DNA of 64,000 nucleotides from Rattus norvegicus. Taxonomy: Eukaryota > Chordata > Mammalia > Rodentia > Muridae. Position 1 is the first letter of the stretch, and each line of letters begins with the position of its first letter. Location of the stretch: the NCBI RefSeq assembly GCF_036323735.1, contig NC_086023.1, positions 14,041,501 to 14,105,500 on the forward strand, in the 5' to 3' direction. A program made the position numbers and the translations under genes. The notes beneath the pieces are model-generated. The model saw only the letters and a list, made by a program, of their open reading frames with translations. It did not search any database and was not told where the DNA came from. This document shows positions 22,465 to 35,389 of the stretch, one piece after another.

Positions 22465-24269
22465 AGAGATGAGACTTTTACCCCATTCCTTTGCTAACAT
22501 GCCCCCCTCACCTCTCCTACCCTCTTTCAGCCGCGAAGTTTATTCATTTCCTGAGAACCCAGTTCTAAAGTTGCTGAACTCATTTTAAGGTTGGCAAGGA
22601 AAAAGACGTATTAGTGGACTCGGCTGAATTTACGTAACAGTCAAAAACCCCACTTTCTGGTGCCCAGCTTTCCAGTAATCTGCGGCAGTGAAGTTAAAGA
22701 TCAGGTGACAGCCAAGCCTGCTGTTCAGATAATTCAACCTGTGGCCGAGTTGGTCTATATCTGATAGTTTGTAAGTTTTATTTATTTTAATGTGATTGTT
22801 TTCCTTTACACGTGACCGATGAAGTGTTTCTACATGTCATTTGGTTTCTACGCATTGCCGTAGAAGACAGTTGTGTGTGCACTTAAACTTCTATGAACAC
22901 ATTCACCAACTCGTTTAACATGAAAGAAAAAGTAAACTGTGATTTGGACTCGGCCGTTCAGTGTTAACTTCATCTGCACAGGTAGCATAGTTTTTATCAT
23001 AAGGGATTAACTTTTTCGTCTGAAGGGAATATTAACTTCATGGCTTATTGTCTTCATAAGAAAAATGGCTTCGGACTAACTGGCTCATTTGGCTCTTTCT
23101 CCTTCTGCCTCCCAGTAAGAGCTCCAGTCTCTTCCCTGTCAGTCTCCTCTTTGATCTGCAATCCAGTTCATTCACTAAAGCCTCAGCCCAATCTTCTTCA
23201 TAATTTCAACTCTCTACAGCAGAAAATTATAGTCTGTTCACAGTGGCCGTCATCCCTCCAGTCATGACACCCCTTGCTCTGGCATGAGGAGAATGCTTCT
23301 TGTACTGTGTCACTTGTGGTCCTTGCCAGGTTACTTGAAGACAGACTGGAGAGTTTTACAAATGTTCATCATGCCCACCTGAGTTCTATTAGCACAGACA
23401 TGGTCAGGCCAGACATGAGTCTGTCAAACTTTCCTTAAAATTACCTTCTACAGGCCTGTAAACACTAAATATTGTAGCAAAAATTTCATGAAAAAAATTT
23501 TTTTTTGCTAATTACACTAACCTATTAGTCAGGCCATAATTGTACAGCATTGTGGGGTGGGAGGACGATGGAGAGGGCTTTTGTTGAACTATTTTCTCTT
23601 TATCATCCAATTAAATACAGCCTTGCCTTTGATGCTGCAGCTCATTTCCATTTACCCCTTACAAATGTTTCCGTGTCCAAGAGGTGTATTTCATAGCACT
23701 CTACAAATCACTAAATAGACTAACAGCTTTAAGAAGATTTAAAACAATCCCAAAGAAGTTGCATCTTTCCAACTACAACTTCAAATGGGCAGACTGCTTC
23801 AAGTCATGGTGCAGACTAACGGGTATTACGAAGATAAAATGCTAACTTGAGAAGTAGTCTGTTAAATATACACTTTCTCTTTGTATGACTTGAACATGAA
23901 AGGTAAAAAATCTTTCTAGATTTTTCGGGACACAGTGCTGAGGGAAGGCACTCACTCAGGGTTCATGCCCTCACTGTGATGGCCTGGGCAGAGTGTGAAA
24001 GACGATGACTGATACATCTGGGTCACATAATCTACACAAGAAATCCTCGGTTAAGTTTCTTTCACTTCATGAGTTTTCCCACTGGAATTTCCAATTTAAA
24101 ATTTCCTTGTGATGATCGTTTTGGGGCAGGAAAAATGCCATTTTAGAAAAAAAAAACTAGTGTTTTTTCCTGACCATAAAAATATGAACATTACAGCTTG
24201 TGGTTATGTAAATTACTCATCAATAAAGCTACACTGAAAAGCGTGTGTGTGTTACCTTTCTGATCTCCG

Positions 24270-24570
24270 TGACCAGCTATCACACAGAAGCAACTTAAGA
24301 GAGGAAGCATTCCTTTTAGTTCATGGTCTCGGGGAATTCGTGTCACTGACCTGGTTCCTGGTTGTGTAAACTGGACCGTGAGTGAGGCAGTTTGTCACAC
24401 CCAATCTTCAAACAAAGAAACAAAGAGTTTAGACTGCAAGCAACCACTTAACCTCCAAAGGCCACCCCTAATGGCCAGCTAAACCCTACACCCCAAAGCC
24501 TCCACAGCCTTCCAAAACGGCCTCCTGCTGAGAACCTGACCTTCAAACATAGGAGGTGTTTCACAATTCA
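24270..24570 (-). repeat. Medium-length rodent repeat, unassigned
   Basis: GACCAGCTATCACACAGAAG, AACTTAAGAGAGGAAGCATT and GTTCATGGTCTCGGGGAA resemble the family seen again at 34770-35100. No coding capacity. Confidence 0.45.
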
Positions 24571-24844
24571 AATTAGAACGGCATGCACACACCTGTCTAC
24601 CAGTGACAGAGGATGAAGTAGAGAGGGAAGTCCAGTTGTGGAGGCAAAGATGGAGGAGAGAAGATAGGAGCTCCTCTGTGGTCCATAGCGCTTGGTGATG
24701 AAGAGTGGCTTTGCATTTTTTACAACACTGAAATTAAAACAGCAAAACTAGACATAGCAATCAGTGGTTAACATTACTGCCAACAGTGACTTTCTTACTG
24801 GTTCATGGACACATTTATTTTTTTAACTTAGGAGAAATTGTAAA

Positions 24845-24968
24845 AGAGCTGGGCATAGTGGCATACATCTTTTTTTTTTTTCTTTTCTTTTCTTTTTTTC
24901 GGAGCTGGGGACCGAACCCAGGGCCTTGCGCTTGCTAGGCAAGCGCTCTACCACTGAGCTAAATCCCC

Positions 24969-25020
<52 letters not shown>

Positions 25021-25130
25021 GCATAGTCCCAGCACTGAGAAGTCAGTGCTCTCTGTGAGATGAGGCCAGTCTACATAGTGAATTCCAGGACAGCCAGAAC
25101 TAGTAAGGCCTCAGCTCACTCAGAAAAACA

Positions 25131-25145
<15 letters not shown>
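24845..25145 (+). repeat. B1 SINE split by an ID element and (CA)n
   Basis: The B1 head (GAGCTGGGCATAGTGGCATACATC) ends at 24869. A reverse ID (T tail and core about 24870-24969) and a 50-bp CA tract (24971-25019) follow. The B1 then resumes with ATAGTCCCAGCACTGAGAAG through GGACAGCCAGAACTAGTAAG. Confidence 0.88.
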
Positions 25146-25167
<22 letters not shown>

Positions 25168-25284
25168 CCAAAAGGGAGAAAGAGGAACTGCAAAAGAAAA
25201 GATACTTCTGATTGGCCCCATTGAAATGTACAGCCAATTATTTTGATTGAAATTGTCTCTTTATTTTATTTTATTTTTTTTTTC

Positions 25285-25370
25285 TATTCTTTTTTTGGAG
25301 CTGGGGACCGAACCCAGGGCCTTGCGCTTGCTAGGCAAGCGCTCTACCACTGAGCCAAATCCCCAACCCC
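25285..25370 (-). repeat. ID SINE
   Basis: ID core 25297-25370. Target duplication GTCTCTTTATTTTA at 25255 and 25371. Confidence 0.95.
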
Positions 25371-25864
25371 GTCTCTTTATTTTAAATGCAATAATTTCTC
25401 TTTCTCAAAGGACCTCATTTTATAATCATGAAGGGAACCACTGGTTTTCATTTAAAAAGAGGGGCACTAGAAGTTCATTTTTTAAAGGACAGACAGGCAA
25501 TTATTGTTAATTGTTTTTTCCATGGGCCTCTGTCTTATTGTCTTTCTGAGGAAATCTTGCAGGTAAAATGGCTCTGCAGTGGCTACATAAACCACTCACC
25601 AATTGGTGGGCCAATCATATTTGTCATCACGATACGCCAAGTTGTTTGTTGGCTGTACGTAAGATAGTCTTGTTCTGCTCAGTTAGCAAAAGCTATAAAT
25701 CAGATTCCTCTGATCCAAAGCTATATTTTAGCTTTTGGGGAGATGGCTTCATCAAAATGCTCTTTTCTATGTGTTATCCCAAATCATATCAATTATATAT
25801 ATTTTTGAAAATTTTGCTCCAACTTGGTAATAATTCATGTTTTCTTAAAATCATTGCTGGAGGG

Positions 25865-25950
25865 TTTCCAACAGCCTTCTGGGTAACAGTGTTGCTATCT
25901 TCCCTCCAACAGCCTTCTGGGTAACAGTGTTGCTATCTTCTCTCCAACAG
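25865..25950. repeat. 38-bp tandem duplication
   Basis: Two 38-bp units (25875-25912 and 25913-25950) differing at one position, preceded by a partial copy (TCCAACAG). Each unit contains CCTTCTGGGTAACAGTGTTG. Confidence 0.95.
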
Positions 25951-26008
25951 CACACTACGGAGTTTTTGTTTTTCTTTTGTTCCTGTAACTTAAAAAATAC
26001 CAACAACT

Positions 26009-26112
26009 GGGGCTGGGGATTTAGCTCAGTGGTAGAGCGCTTACCTAGGAAGCGCAAGGCCCTGGGTTCGGTCCCCAGCTCCGAAAAAAAAGAACCAAAA
26101 AAAAAAAAAAAA
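26009..26112 (+). repeat. ID SINE
   Basis: ID core followed by an A tail interrupted by GAACC. Perfect 17-bp duplication AAAAAATACCAACAACT at 25992-26008 and 26107-26123. Confidence 0.97.
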
Positions 26113-26893
26113 TACCAACAACTAAGTTCCAAAGTTTTGAGAGAACTCAAGAGAAATATGAGATGTGTATCTCAGAGAAATGATTGTATACTTGTATAGT
26201 GGCAGTTGATGGTCTGTGGTACTGGAAAATCCCGTAAAGTTCTGAAGTCCTGTAGCCTCGCTTCCTGCAGCCTGGGAGCAGCACACAGATGCGAAGGTAG
26301 CACCGTTGGGAATATTCTTGCCTAACTACATAAGCCCAGAAGGATTTCCATTCCTGTTTACACAAGTCTTAGTTTCACCTCAGAGAAACCAGTTCACTGA
26401 AATCCACATCAGTCACTCAAATGCTCCATAATAAACTATGCCGTGGCATTTAACTCTCAGAAGTCTTTAAATTGTAAACTGGAGACTAATCTTGAATATT
26501 ATGCTTAAAGATTATGTCAGTAGTCATTTCCTGTGCATACGGCTATGACTGAGAAACTTCGCATACACATCTGCCCTCTGGAAGCAAGCATGTTGAGAGG
26601 ATGAACCAAACCCCCTTCTTTCCATGTGTATGGCCATTTCAATGGTGGGAACTCCATTAAACTTGATTGCAAACATTGAAGAGGCAGACCAAAACCAGAC
26701 TCCACAACGAGGATGCCAGGTCACACCTGGTCAGAAAGCAGCAGCAGCATCCAGTGACACAGGGCCCTGTTTCCTCTCCACCCACCCATTCCAGAGTGAG
26801 GATGGTAGTGGAAATATCTTAACATAACACAGCCTTACTTCAGTAAGCAATGGTCTCTCCTCTTCCCATAACTTCCCCAGATGGGTAACCACG

Positions 26894-26990
26894 AGCTCCA
26901 GCCACGGAAAGGTTCTGCCCACAGCTTGCTTAGATTAGGGTCCTGTCTTCCTCCTGCAGCAGTGGGCAGAACCTTTCAGTGGCAGGAGCT
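26894..26990. repeat. 29-bp inverted repeat with 39-nt loop
   Basis: Left arm 26894-26922 and right arm 26962-26990 are complementary at 27 of 29 positions. The inner 16 bp (GAAAGGTTCTGCCCAC and its complement) are perfect. A transcript would fold into a hairpin of about 97 nt. It is not part of any SINE I recognise. Confidence 0.9.
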
Positions 26991-27257
26991 ATCATGCAGG
27001 ATCCAGGTCTAGTGAAAGAAACTTGAGGGAGAGAAACGGGAAAGGCAAAATTGATTCTAGGACAGAATCTAGATCCTACTTCATAGGTGAGCTGGAGACC
27101 ATCAGTGAGTGGATACGTCTGATGAAGACAGCAGTTTCCTATGGAGGGGAGTGCTTATTTCTAATTGGCTTGGCTTTTAATTTACCTTCCTCTGATTGAA
27201 GGCCACTAAGGGCATATTCCTCCTAGAATAAAATTACACATACCCTGAAAATGCAAA

Positions 27258-27430
27258 CTTCAGCCTGGTCATGGTGGCCCACACCTTTGATCCCAACACT
27301 TGGGAGGCAGAAACATGAATCTCTAAGTTAGTAGTCAGCCTGGTCTACAAAACAAGTACCAGAACTTGGAGATACAAAGAAGGAGCCTCTCTCAAAACAA
27401 AACAAAACAAAACAAAACAAAATAAAACAC
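27258..27430 (+). repeat. B1 SINE
   Basis: GCCTGGTCATGGTGGCCCAC start, TTGATCCCAACACTTGGGAG middle, and an AAAAC-repeat tail. Confidence 0.88.
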
Positions 27431-27744
27431 CCAGAAAGAAAATGCAGACTAAGCAAGATACTAAACTTTCAGTTTAAACTTAGGTAAGGAGGGAGTGGAC
27501 CTCTCAGTTCCCAAAGTTGCCTTCTGTGTATAAGGGCCAAGGTGTAGGGGGTGGGGTGGCTCAGTGGATAAAGCACTTACAGCTCAGGTGTGAGGTTCTG
27601 AGACTGAATCTGAGACTCACATAAAAACCAGACACAGAAGCACATGCCTGTAATCCACTTCCAGCATGGGGGCGAGCTGAGACAGGAGAACCTCTGGAAC
27701 GAGGAAGACATACACACTGATGGGCAGTTAGAAATCCTGTATTA

Positions 27745-27940
27745 GGGTTCTAAGTGCAATGGCTGCTCTTTCAGGGACGGGAGTTTGATTCCTGGCACCC
27801 GCAACCATTTGTAACTCCAGTTTCAGGGGACTTGTCACCTTCTTCTGGCCTCTGCAGGCACCTCACGAACACATGTTACACAGACATGCATGCAGTCAAA
27901 ACATTCATACACACAAGATGAATGTAAAAACTAAAAAAAA
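27745..27940 (+). repeat. B2/B3-type SINE, 5'-truncated
   Basis: GCAATGGCTGCTCTTTCAGG, GAGTTTGATTCCTGGCACCC and CTTCTTCTGGCCTCTGCAGG, with a CA-containing end. Confidence 0.7.
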
Positions 27941-28394
27941 TGCATTAAGTCAGCTTACATTAAAATTGCAACAACAGCAGTCTTACACCTGAAAGTCTGA
28001 AAAACAGTTGCTCAGTCTCTACAAGGTAGGGGCCTCAGCGGTCCTGTTCTGGAAGGTTTATCCTCAATCCATGATGAAAGATGACGGTCCTGATATCAGT
28101 GAAGGAAGCATTAGCACAACAGGGTGCATTAACTCTGAGTCGTGAGGGAAAGATGAGAAGACAAACAGGGAGCAGTCTCCCGCAGTTCTTTGGTCGAGGC
28201 ACCCTGCTAATAGTTCTAAAAACTAGCATAATTCTATTTTGTGGCAAGGTGACATTAAACCAACCAAAATAGAGAGCCCTTCTCAAACAAGATGGCAAGT
28301 GAGAGCTGACATTCAAGAGTGTCTTTGAGTATCCCCATACACACCTGCACTCAAGCACACATATGATTCATGTGCACATATGCAACACACATGC

Positions 28395-28550
28395 GAGGAA
28401 AGAGAAAGGGAAGGAGGAAAAAAAGAAGGAAGGGAAGAGAGAGGGACGGAGGGGATGGAGGGAGGAAGGGAATAGACAGAGAGAGGAGGGAGGGAGGAAG
28501 AGACGGACGGAGGGAGGAAGGAAGGAAGGGAGGGAAGGATAAGAGGAAAT
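28395..28550. repeat. Polypurine GGAA/GGGA-rich tract
   Basis: About 155 bp of almost pure purines on + (GGAA, GAGG, AGGGA). Frames here are artefacts. Confidence 0.9.
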
Positions 28551-28889
28551 TCCAGAATAACATGAAGTCAGTAAGATGTCATTGCAAAAACATACAGCTC
28601 ACACCTCAAAAAGGATAAGTGACAGTTTATTCTGGAGGCAAACATGGCTCAGGAACCCAGGTTTGGGTTACCTCAAATAACATGTTTTAAGAAAGCAACA
28701 GTTCAAGGCAGACCCTATAGACCCCAAAGGACCTAGAACTGGTGTAGTACCTGAGCTAGAGGGCAGCAGGCTATGATGTACACCTGACATCTCCCTAAGG
28801 ATGGGCTCTATTGACTGGGACCTAAATATGACCGTCTAGGGGAGGGGAGAGTCTGGGATAAACACTTTGCCACAGACAGCAAATAAGTC

Positions 28890-29150
28890 ACCAGCTTGTT
28901 GAGGTTTGGTCTGTTGCCATATATTGCGATGCTAATTCTGCACCGGCCTAAGAGTGAGTTCTCACATTTACAGGCTTTGTACAAACTTAGTTCCTTAGTT
29001 TAAAACTATTGGTTAAATAAAATTGGCTACAGCCAATTATTGGAGGGATTAGAGGTGGGTGGGTTTTGAGTTACCTGGTTGGGACTGGAGAAAAGAGAAG
29101 AGAAAGAAGAGACCAGAGAGGGAAAGGAGGAAGAATGAGAGGAGAGAAGA
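28890..29150 (+). repeat. LTR-like rodent repeat fragment
   Basis: Shares the phrase TTGAGGTTTGGTCTGTTGCC and its context with 53320-53500, suggesting an old endogenous-retroviral LTR-type repeat. It contains an AATAAA-like element at about 29017. Family not assigned. Confidence 0.45.
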
Positions 29151-29499
29151 AAGCCATGGTCTTGTGTGTCTTGGCCCTCAGCTCATGAGCTTCTGCTAGG
29201 TCCTTGGATGGTCCTACGACTTGTCCCACTTACTCCTCCGAATATTCGTCTACAGGGAGAAGGGAATCAACTTGGACCGTGTTCTAATAAGCCCAATATA
29301 AGAAAAGAAGCAGAAGAATTTGGCGGCCAGGTTGACTTTTAAAAGCTGAATAGGAATTGACAGAGAAAGCCGAAGAAACCTACATGTGAAATGCTGTTTA
29401 AGCCGAAAACAGCAAGATTCATACAACATTCTGAACACACGACTCATGAGACAGAAGACACTCGCTTTCTTCTTACATTTTGAAATGGAGTCGCACTAT

Positions 29500-29700
29500 T
29501 TGTGTGTGCGCATGCGCATGGGTGCGTGCCTTGGTGCTTGTCTGTGGGCATGCGCACCGGTGCATGCTTTGGTGTTCGTGTGTGCGGTTAGAGAACCATT
29601 TGGAGGAGTGATGGTTGTTTCCACTTTATATGGACTCGGGGGTTGAACTCAGGTTGCCGGGCTTGCAGGTCAAGCACCTTTACCAGACACTCACCTTCCC
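29500..29700 (-). repeat. B3-type SINE
   Basis: GTGTGCGCATGCGCATGGGT lead, then GGGGGTTGAACTCAGGTTGC and CAAGCACCTTTACCAGACAC, a reverse B3. Confidence 0.65.
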
Positions 29701-31245
29701 GCCTGAGCAAACTCACCGTTGTCTGCTTCTTTTGTGAAGCAGTCTTGCTATTTCCCTTTGTGCCCTGCATGGTTAGCAAGCAGATGGGCAGTGTTTGTCT
29801 GTCTGCATATTCCTCTCCAGCCAGCAGGTTTTCCAAGTTCTTGGGAGAGTGTGCTCACACAGTATGACACTGCCTAGGGAGTGGGCACAGGGTCTCTGGC
29901 ACATATGCATAATGTACACACAGAGGATGCTTAAATTCACTTTCCATGTAGCTGTAATTGCAGTCTTATGCCCTCCAGTTAACTGTTCCCTTCAGTTAAC
30001 ATACTCCTTGTCAATCATTCTATTTCCCTTAGAGACTCCTGAGAACAGCATGCTTATTGTCCTTAAAAAAGGAAACTGGCAAAATTCGAGAAAAGACTCA
30101 TTAATTGCTTATTGTAACTCACTGGAGGTTTAATGGGATTTTAATTGCAGGACATAATTTATATTAGACTATGATTGAGGTATAAATAACCTTACTGTAA
30201 CCTCAGTTTAAAATTTTCAGCTACTTACATTCTTGACTGTGTAATCATTCTTGAATAATTTTCTTTTTAAGCAGTGAGGAAAGCTGTATTATTTCATGTG
30301 ACAGGAAGCTGATGCTGGAGGCTCCGTGGTTGGTGAAACCTAGTTCATTTAGCGACTTAGCAGGGTCTCTGGGTTGCTTTGTCCTCTGAGGTCAGTTTTC
30401 CTCCTTGCAGAAGATTCGAGCAGAAACTGAGTATTCTTATACAGATGAGGACGGGCAGAGGAAGAGGGTCAACGTTCTCCCGCGTGTTCATCAGAAACGG
30501 TCCCAAAGTCTCCTAGGGACCTCCCTTCAAGTCCCATTGAACAGTTGGAACAATTTTAAAACATCCTCTTAGGTTGAGAATTTCTCGTGATGGGATTTAA
30601 GTAGTTGTTTTCAAAGCTTATTAACTCGAAAGTTAAGTTGAATGGAGAAGGAAAATCCTAGTGTTTCACACTGACAATTGAGCCACATGGCTGTTTGAGA
30701 TCCAGACAGAAATCATAAGTAATTTAGGTAATTTTCAACAAAATTATCTCAGTAAAGTTCATGTGCTCTAAGTATTTAAGCATCCAATTTCATCCAGATC
30801 AATGCCCTATTTTCTGACAATTTAATGTATTTTTCCGCAGATTTGGAATTTTAAATTGGACAAAATATATAAATGCTATGATTATCTCAATGTCAATATT
30901 ATGTTTAAAAATAATCTTGCTGGAGGGCGAAAGGCTTTTATATAAGAAAGTCATGCGTTTCTGACTAGGGTCATTTGTGTTTCTCTTGCATTAACTCTAT
31001 TTTGACATGCTTACTACTGCGCTCCAGAGCATAAGGATGTGGTTATTACCACCAGTTCCTACCAGTTCCCACCAGTGTTCTGTTAGAACACCTAGGAGGT
31101 CTTCAAGTCACTCTCTACTTTAAGCAAGGACTGATGGCTGAAGGGATTAATTTACTAATGGGAGCTACATGTGGAAGTAACGATTTCAGATTCTGGCCAC
31201 CTGGAGAAAAATAATATCCACATGTATTTCTAGAAATAATAACTT

Positions 31246-31552
31246 TTTTTTGAGACAGGGTCTCTGTATTTAGTTCTGTAACTCACTGTGTAGACCAGGC
31301 TATTCTCGAACTCACAGGGATCCTCCTGCCTCTGCCTCCAGAATGCTGGAACTAAAGGGCTGGAGAGATGGCTCAAAAGTTAAGAGCACTGACTGCTCTT
31401 CTAGAGGTCCCAAGTTCAATTCCCAGCAACCACATGGTGGCTCACAACCATCTGTAATGGGATCCGTTGCCCTCTTCTGGTGTGTCTGAGGACAGTGGCA
31501 GTGTACTCATATACATAAAATTAATTAAAAAATATACACCACTACACCCAGG
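31246..31552 (-). repeat. B1 SINE interrupted by a B2
   Basis: A reverse B1 (TTTGAGACAGGGTCTCTGTA to GCTGGAACTAAAG) is cut at 31365 by a sense B2 (31366-31535: GGCTGGAGAGATGGCTCAAA, GTGTCTGAGGACAGTGGCAG). It resumes with ACCACTACACCCAGG at 31538, so the B2 is the younger insertion. Confidence 0.9.
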
Positions 31553-32699
31553 GAAATACTAAGCTTTTAAAAGTAGTTCTGGTTCTATTATCAAATGGAT
31601 AGTTGTTGTTTAGTTCTATTGTATTCAAATCATGACATTTTCCCCCTGAGGTGTGTTTGCAGATGGCAGCATTGATTCAACTCATTAGTGTAGGGGCCAG
31701 AACCTCCCACAGATCTGCTCACTGCTGGGGAATGCTGGATCCAGTCCATGAGGCCAGGTGTGATGGCTAAAGTTATGTTTTAAGTTGAACTTACTGTGCT
31801 TGAGAGATCTATAAAACAAAACCACGTCTAACCAGTAAGCCCCACTTACCCAAGCACAGATAGCTTCCTGGAGTGCTGGAGCTGTTTCGGAAGGTAACAA
31901 GTCACGTGTTTTCAATTCTAGCTTGGTTGCCCCAACTGCTCAGGATGTGCTTGATCACACACAGGCAGGAGAAAATGAAGCCAGGAAGTAAGTCAGGATG
32001 TATGCTTGCCCCCAATTGGACAAAGGCAGGAAGTATGTAGTCTTGTGGGGTTTGACTTTATAAACTTCTTAAGGTAATTCTGTGCCATTTCCCAGGAATC
32101 TCAGGTATGGTCTGGCTAGTATCTAAAGCTTGTTACATATTTGGCGAAAAAAATTGTGATAGTGGACTTATTCTTTCCTAGTGGAATTAACAGAAGGTAG
32201 AGAAAAATGGGAGAGTTTTTTATAGGCCTCAGATGCTATCTGATGTCATTCTTAGCTTTTGAGTTGGTGTAAGCCAGTGGTCTGCTAAGATAATAGATTC
32301 TAAAAGGGTTTTTATCTAGTACTTACAAGATGTTAGTTCAGACAGAGAGCTGTTCAAGAGGAACTAGTCTCTGCATGTGCAACATTCCAGTCTCTCCAGA
32401 GCACTGGGGTTCTAATCAGTCAGTATCTGTAGACACAGCTTTTCCCATTCACATACTTTGATGGTATAAAAGTAACACATTTCTAAGAAGATTTTTGATG
32501 TACTTTGAGTTAATTTTTATCCATGATGTAAGTAATGGAAGGACTCAGGTACATCAACCTGTCTTCCCAGAACCATTAGTTGGAAATATGTCCGTTCTCC
32601 CACTGAACGTCTTTGGCAGCCTTTCAAAAATCAGAGCGATCCATAGGTGAGATATACACTACAACATTGTTGACGTCAGGAGTTTCAGTAGTTCCTTTT

Positions 32700-32990
32700 C
32701 TCATCGTTTCACAGAAGAACAATTCAGGAGAAGCCAAGAGAAGTCAGATAGAATCAGTCAGCTGAGAGAGGAGTTTGAGCCACAACAGCTGACTCGACCA
32801 GCCAGCCAGAGTTCAGAAAGAGCTTGAAAGAGTCAGCTTACTCAGCAATAAGTCTCAAAGGCTGAAAACATTCTAAGTCTAGGTTAGAGTTACTGAGGCT
32901 AGCCACTCGAAGGACTAGGCCTAGGTTAGCAGACAGAGGCAAGAAGTCTTGGAGATGACAATTACATCAGGTGAGTAAAAGATACTTTAA
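32700..32990 (+). repeat. Medium-length rodent repeat, copy 2
   Basis: Same family as 6640-7262: TAGAATCAGTCAGCTGAGAG, TTGAGCCACAACAGCTGACT and GACAATTACATCAGGTGAGT. Confidence 0.65.
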
Positions 32991-33274
32991 CACAGTAACT
33001 CCATCTCAAGGTGCCATATGCTCCCTTTGGCCTTTGTAGGTACCTGTACTCATGTGCAGACACATACATTTAGTAAATAGTAAAATAAATCTATTAATAA
33101 TACAAAGAGACTTTAAGAGAATGAAAAGGGAAATACTATAAGAAAACATTTGCAAATCATATATTGTAAGGAATTAAACTGCATAAAGAATTCTTGAGCT
33201 GGAGGGAAGAAATGGAAAGAAAGTGATATAATTATATTTTAATTAAAGATATATTTTTGAAAAGGAATTCTTGT

Positions 33275-33445
33275 GGGTTGGAGAGAGAGAGATGGCTCAG
33301 CAATCAAGAGCACTGGCTGCTCTTCCAGAAGACCCAAGTTCAATTCCCAGCACCCACATGGCAGCTCACACAAGTCTGTAACTCCAATTCCAAGACTTCT
33401 GACACCCTCACATGGACAAACATGCAGGTAAAACACTGATGGACC
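33275..33445 (+). repeat. B2/B3 SINE
   Basis: GGGTTGGAGAGAGAGAGATG, AATCAAGAGCACTGGCTGCT and CAATTCCCAGCACCCACATG. Confidence 0.85.
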
Positions 33446-33494
33446 TAAAAATAACGAAAACAAAACCCCACTACCACTCATCACTCAGTGTCAA

Positions 33495-33600
33495 GTTCAC
33501 CTCTGAGTTTATGAGGCCAGTTTAGTCTATAGAACAAATTCCAGGATAGCCAGAGCTACAGAGAGACATTGTCTCAAAACAAACAAACATGGAAAACTCT
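33495..33600 (+). repeat. 5'-truncated B1 SINE
   Basis: Begins inside the B1 (CTGAGTTTATGAGGCCAGTT) and ends GAGACATTGTCTCAAAACAA. Confidence 0.8.
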
Positions 33601-34764
33601 TGAGGCACCTGTAAAGAGTAGGCAACGGAAAGATATTAGTGCGTTAGGGGCTGTCCTATAGGAACTAGGATAAAGGACCATGCGTTCATGTTTGCTTCTC
33701 TTTCTTACATGATCTAGGACCAAGTGGTCTGAACAAAAGAAACAGCTTGCATTTGGGGGCCCAAGACAAAGACTCTAAACTCCTCTGTTAGGTTCTGTAT
33801 CATTTTTTTTTCAGGGTTAGATTTTTAGAAGATTTTTAGGTCTAGTAGAAGGGTTCTGAGACAATTATCCTTTAGAAGATATTCACTGGAAGGGTCATAT
33901 TATCAGTACCAGAGAGAGAAGAATGGGGTCCTGATGAGAGATCCTTCAGTTCAAGAATGACAATGGTCATTTTTCACTTACAAATGTCTAGAGGGCTGGG
34001 GGGCTCCACGCCATGTGATCTGTTCTAGGGAGTGTAGGAGTCAGAGGCAGAGGGCACAGGAAAGAGAGTAAAATTGTAATTCAAAGTTACACTGCTCAGG
34101 AGCAAGAGGTGAGCTGGGCGGGTGGTGCTTAAGGGTTGGGAGGCTGGGAGTGTGAGGGTGGGAACTGTTTTGGGTGGGTAGGGTCTATGATCTAATGGTC
34201 TGGCGTGCGTGCACGTATCTGTATACATGCAGAAGGTGTATACAGATGGTGGTCAATATCAGGTGCCTTCCTCACTCGGTCCCCACCTTCTTAGTATTGT
34301 GTGTACACATGCATACATGTGTGTGGAGGCCAGAAGGAGATCCCTCTTCACCTTATTTTTTTGAGACAGAGTATTATTGAGCCTGGAACTCAAGCTAGAC
34401 TGGCTGTTGGATTTCAGAGCACAGAGTAAAGAGACAGAAAGCAGAAAGAGGCCAGAGTCTGACCTTGGCAGATAAAACTCCCTTTCAAATAGTGAGGGTC
34501 AGACACCACAGTGGAGAGTACATGAAGATTGCATTGGCCTGGCCCTCCATGGTTGTTTGCTCAACCACGACAGATTATCTTGGGAGACAGTCCATTTCAG
34601 CCATCATTCCACTCTAGGTGTGGTTGGCAGTAACTTTGAGAAAATCAGCTGTAATGTCACCGGGATCCTGTTTACAACCTTGGTTTTCTGTTCCGCTGTG
34701 GTCGCCACTGAGGTCCAGGCATCCTCCTTTGTCCCCAGGCGTGGGGATTCTATGGTGTCCAAAT

Positions 34765-35105
34765 TTGCTTCTCTGTTGCTGTGTATAAAACAATGATCAG
34801 AACCAATTTAGGGAGAAAGGGTTTGTTTTGGTTTACAATTCTACATCATAGTTGATCATTGAAGGAAGTCAAGGCAGGAATTCAAGGATGGAAATGAAGC
34901 AGAAACCATAAATGAATGTCACTTACTGGCCTGCTCCCCACAGCTTGCCCACTTTGCTTTCTTATATAACCCAGGACCTCCTGCCCAGAGGGGGCACCAG
35001 CCACAGTAGGCTGAGCCCTCCCACGTCATCAGGAATCAAGAATACTCCCCATAGACACACCTACAGCCAATCTGCTGGAGGTGATTTTACTTTTCCATGT
35101 GTATA
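34765..35105 (-). repeat. Medium-length rodent repeat, unassigned
   Basis: Recognisable common rodent sequence: CTTCTCTGTTGCTGTGTATA, AACCCAGGACCTCCTGCCCA and TACAGCCAATCTGCTGGAGG. Non-coding. Family not named. Confidence 0.55.
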
Positions 35106-35389
35106 TTTCAGACAAGGTCATAAACATTTCTTTCTCTGGCACCAACCCTAATGTTTTTTTGTAACCAGGACTCAAGAATAGAAATTAAGATAAATAAAAT
35201 GGATAAAAGTCCAGGCCAGTGAGATGCTTGGCAGATAGAGGAGTTTGCTGTGCGAGCCTGAGTTCCAGCCTGAGAATACATAGATAGGTGGAAAGACAGA
35301 ATCAAGTCCATATAGCTGTTCTCTGGCCTCCAACTGAGCATACACAAAAATGAATGCACCCCTGTAGAAGTGACTTTGATTTGCCTGGA

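Noticed and set aside
28370..28618. Arg/Glu/Gly-rich frame
   Set aside because: Polypurine GGAA-type simple sequence.
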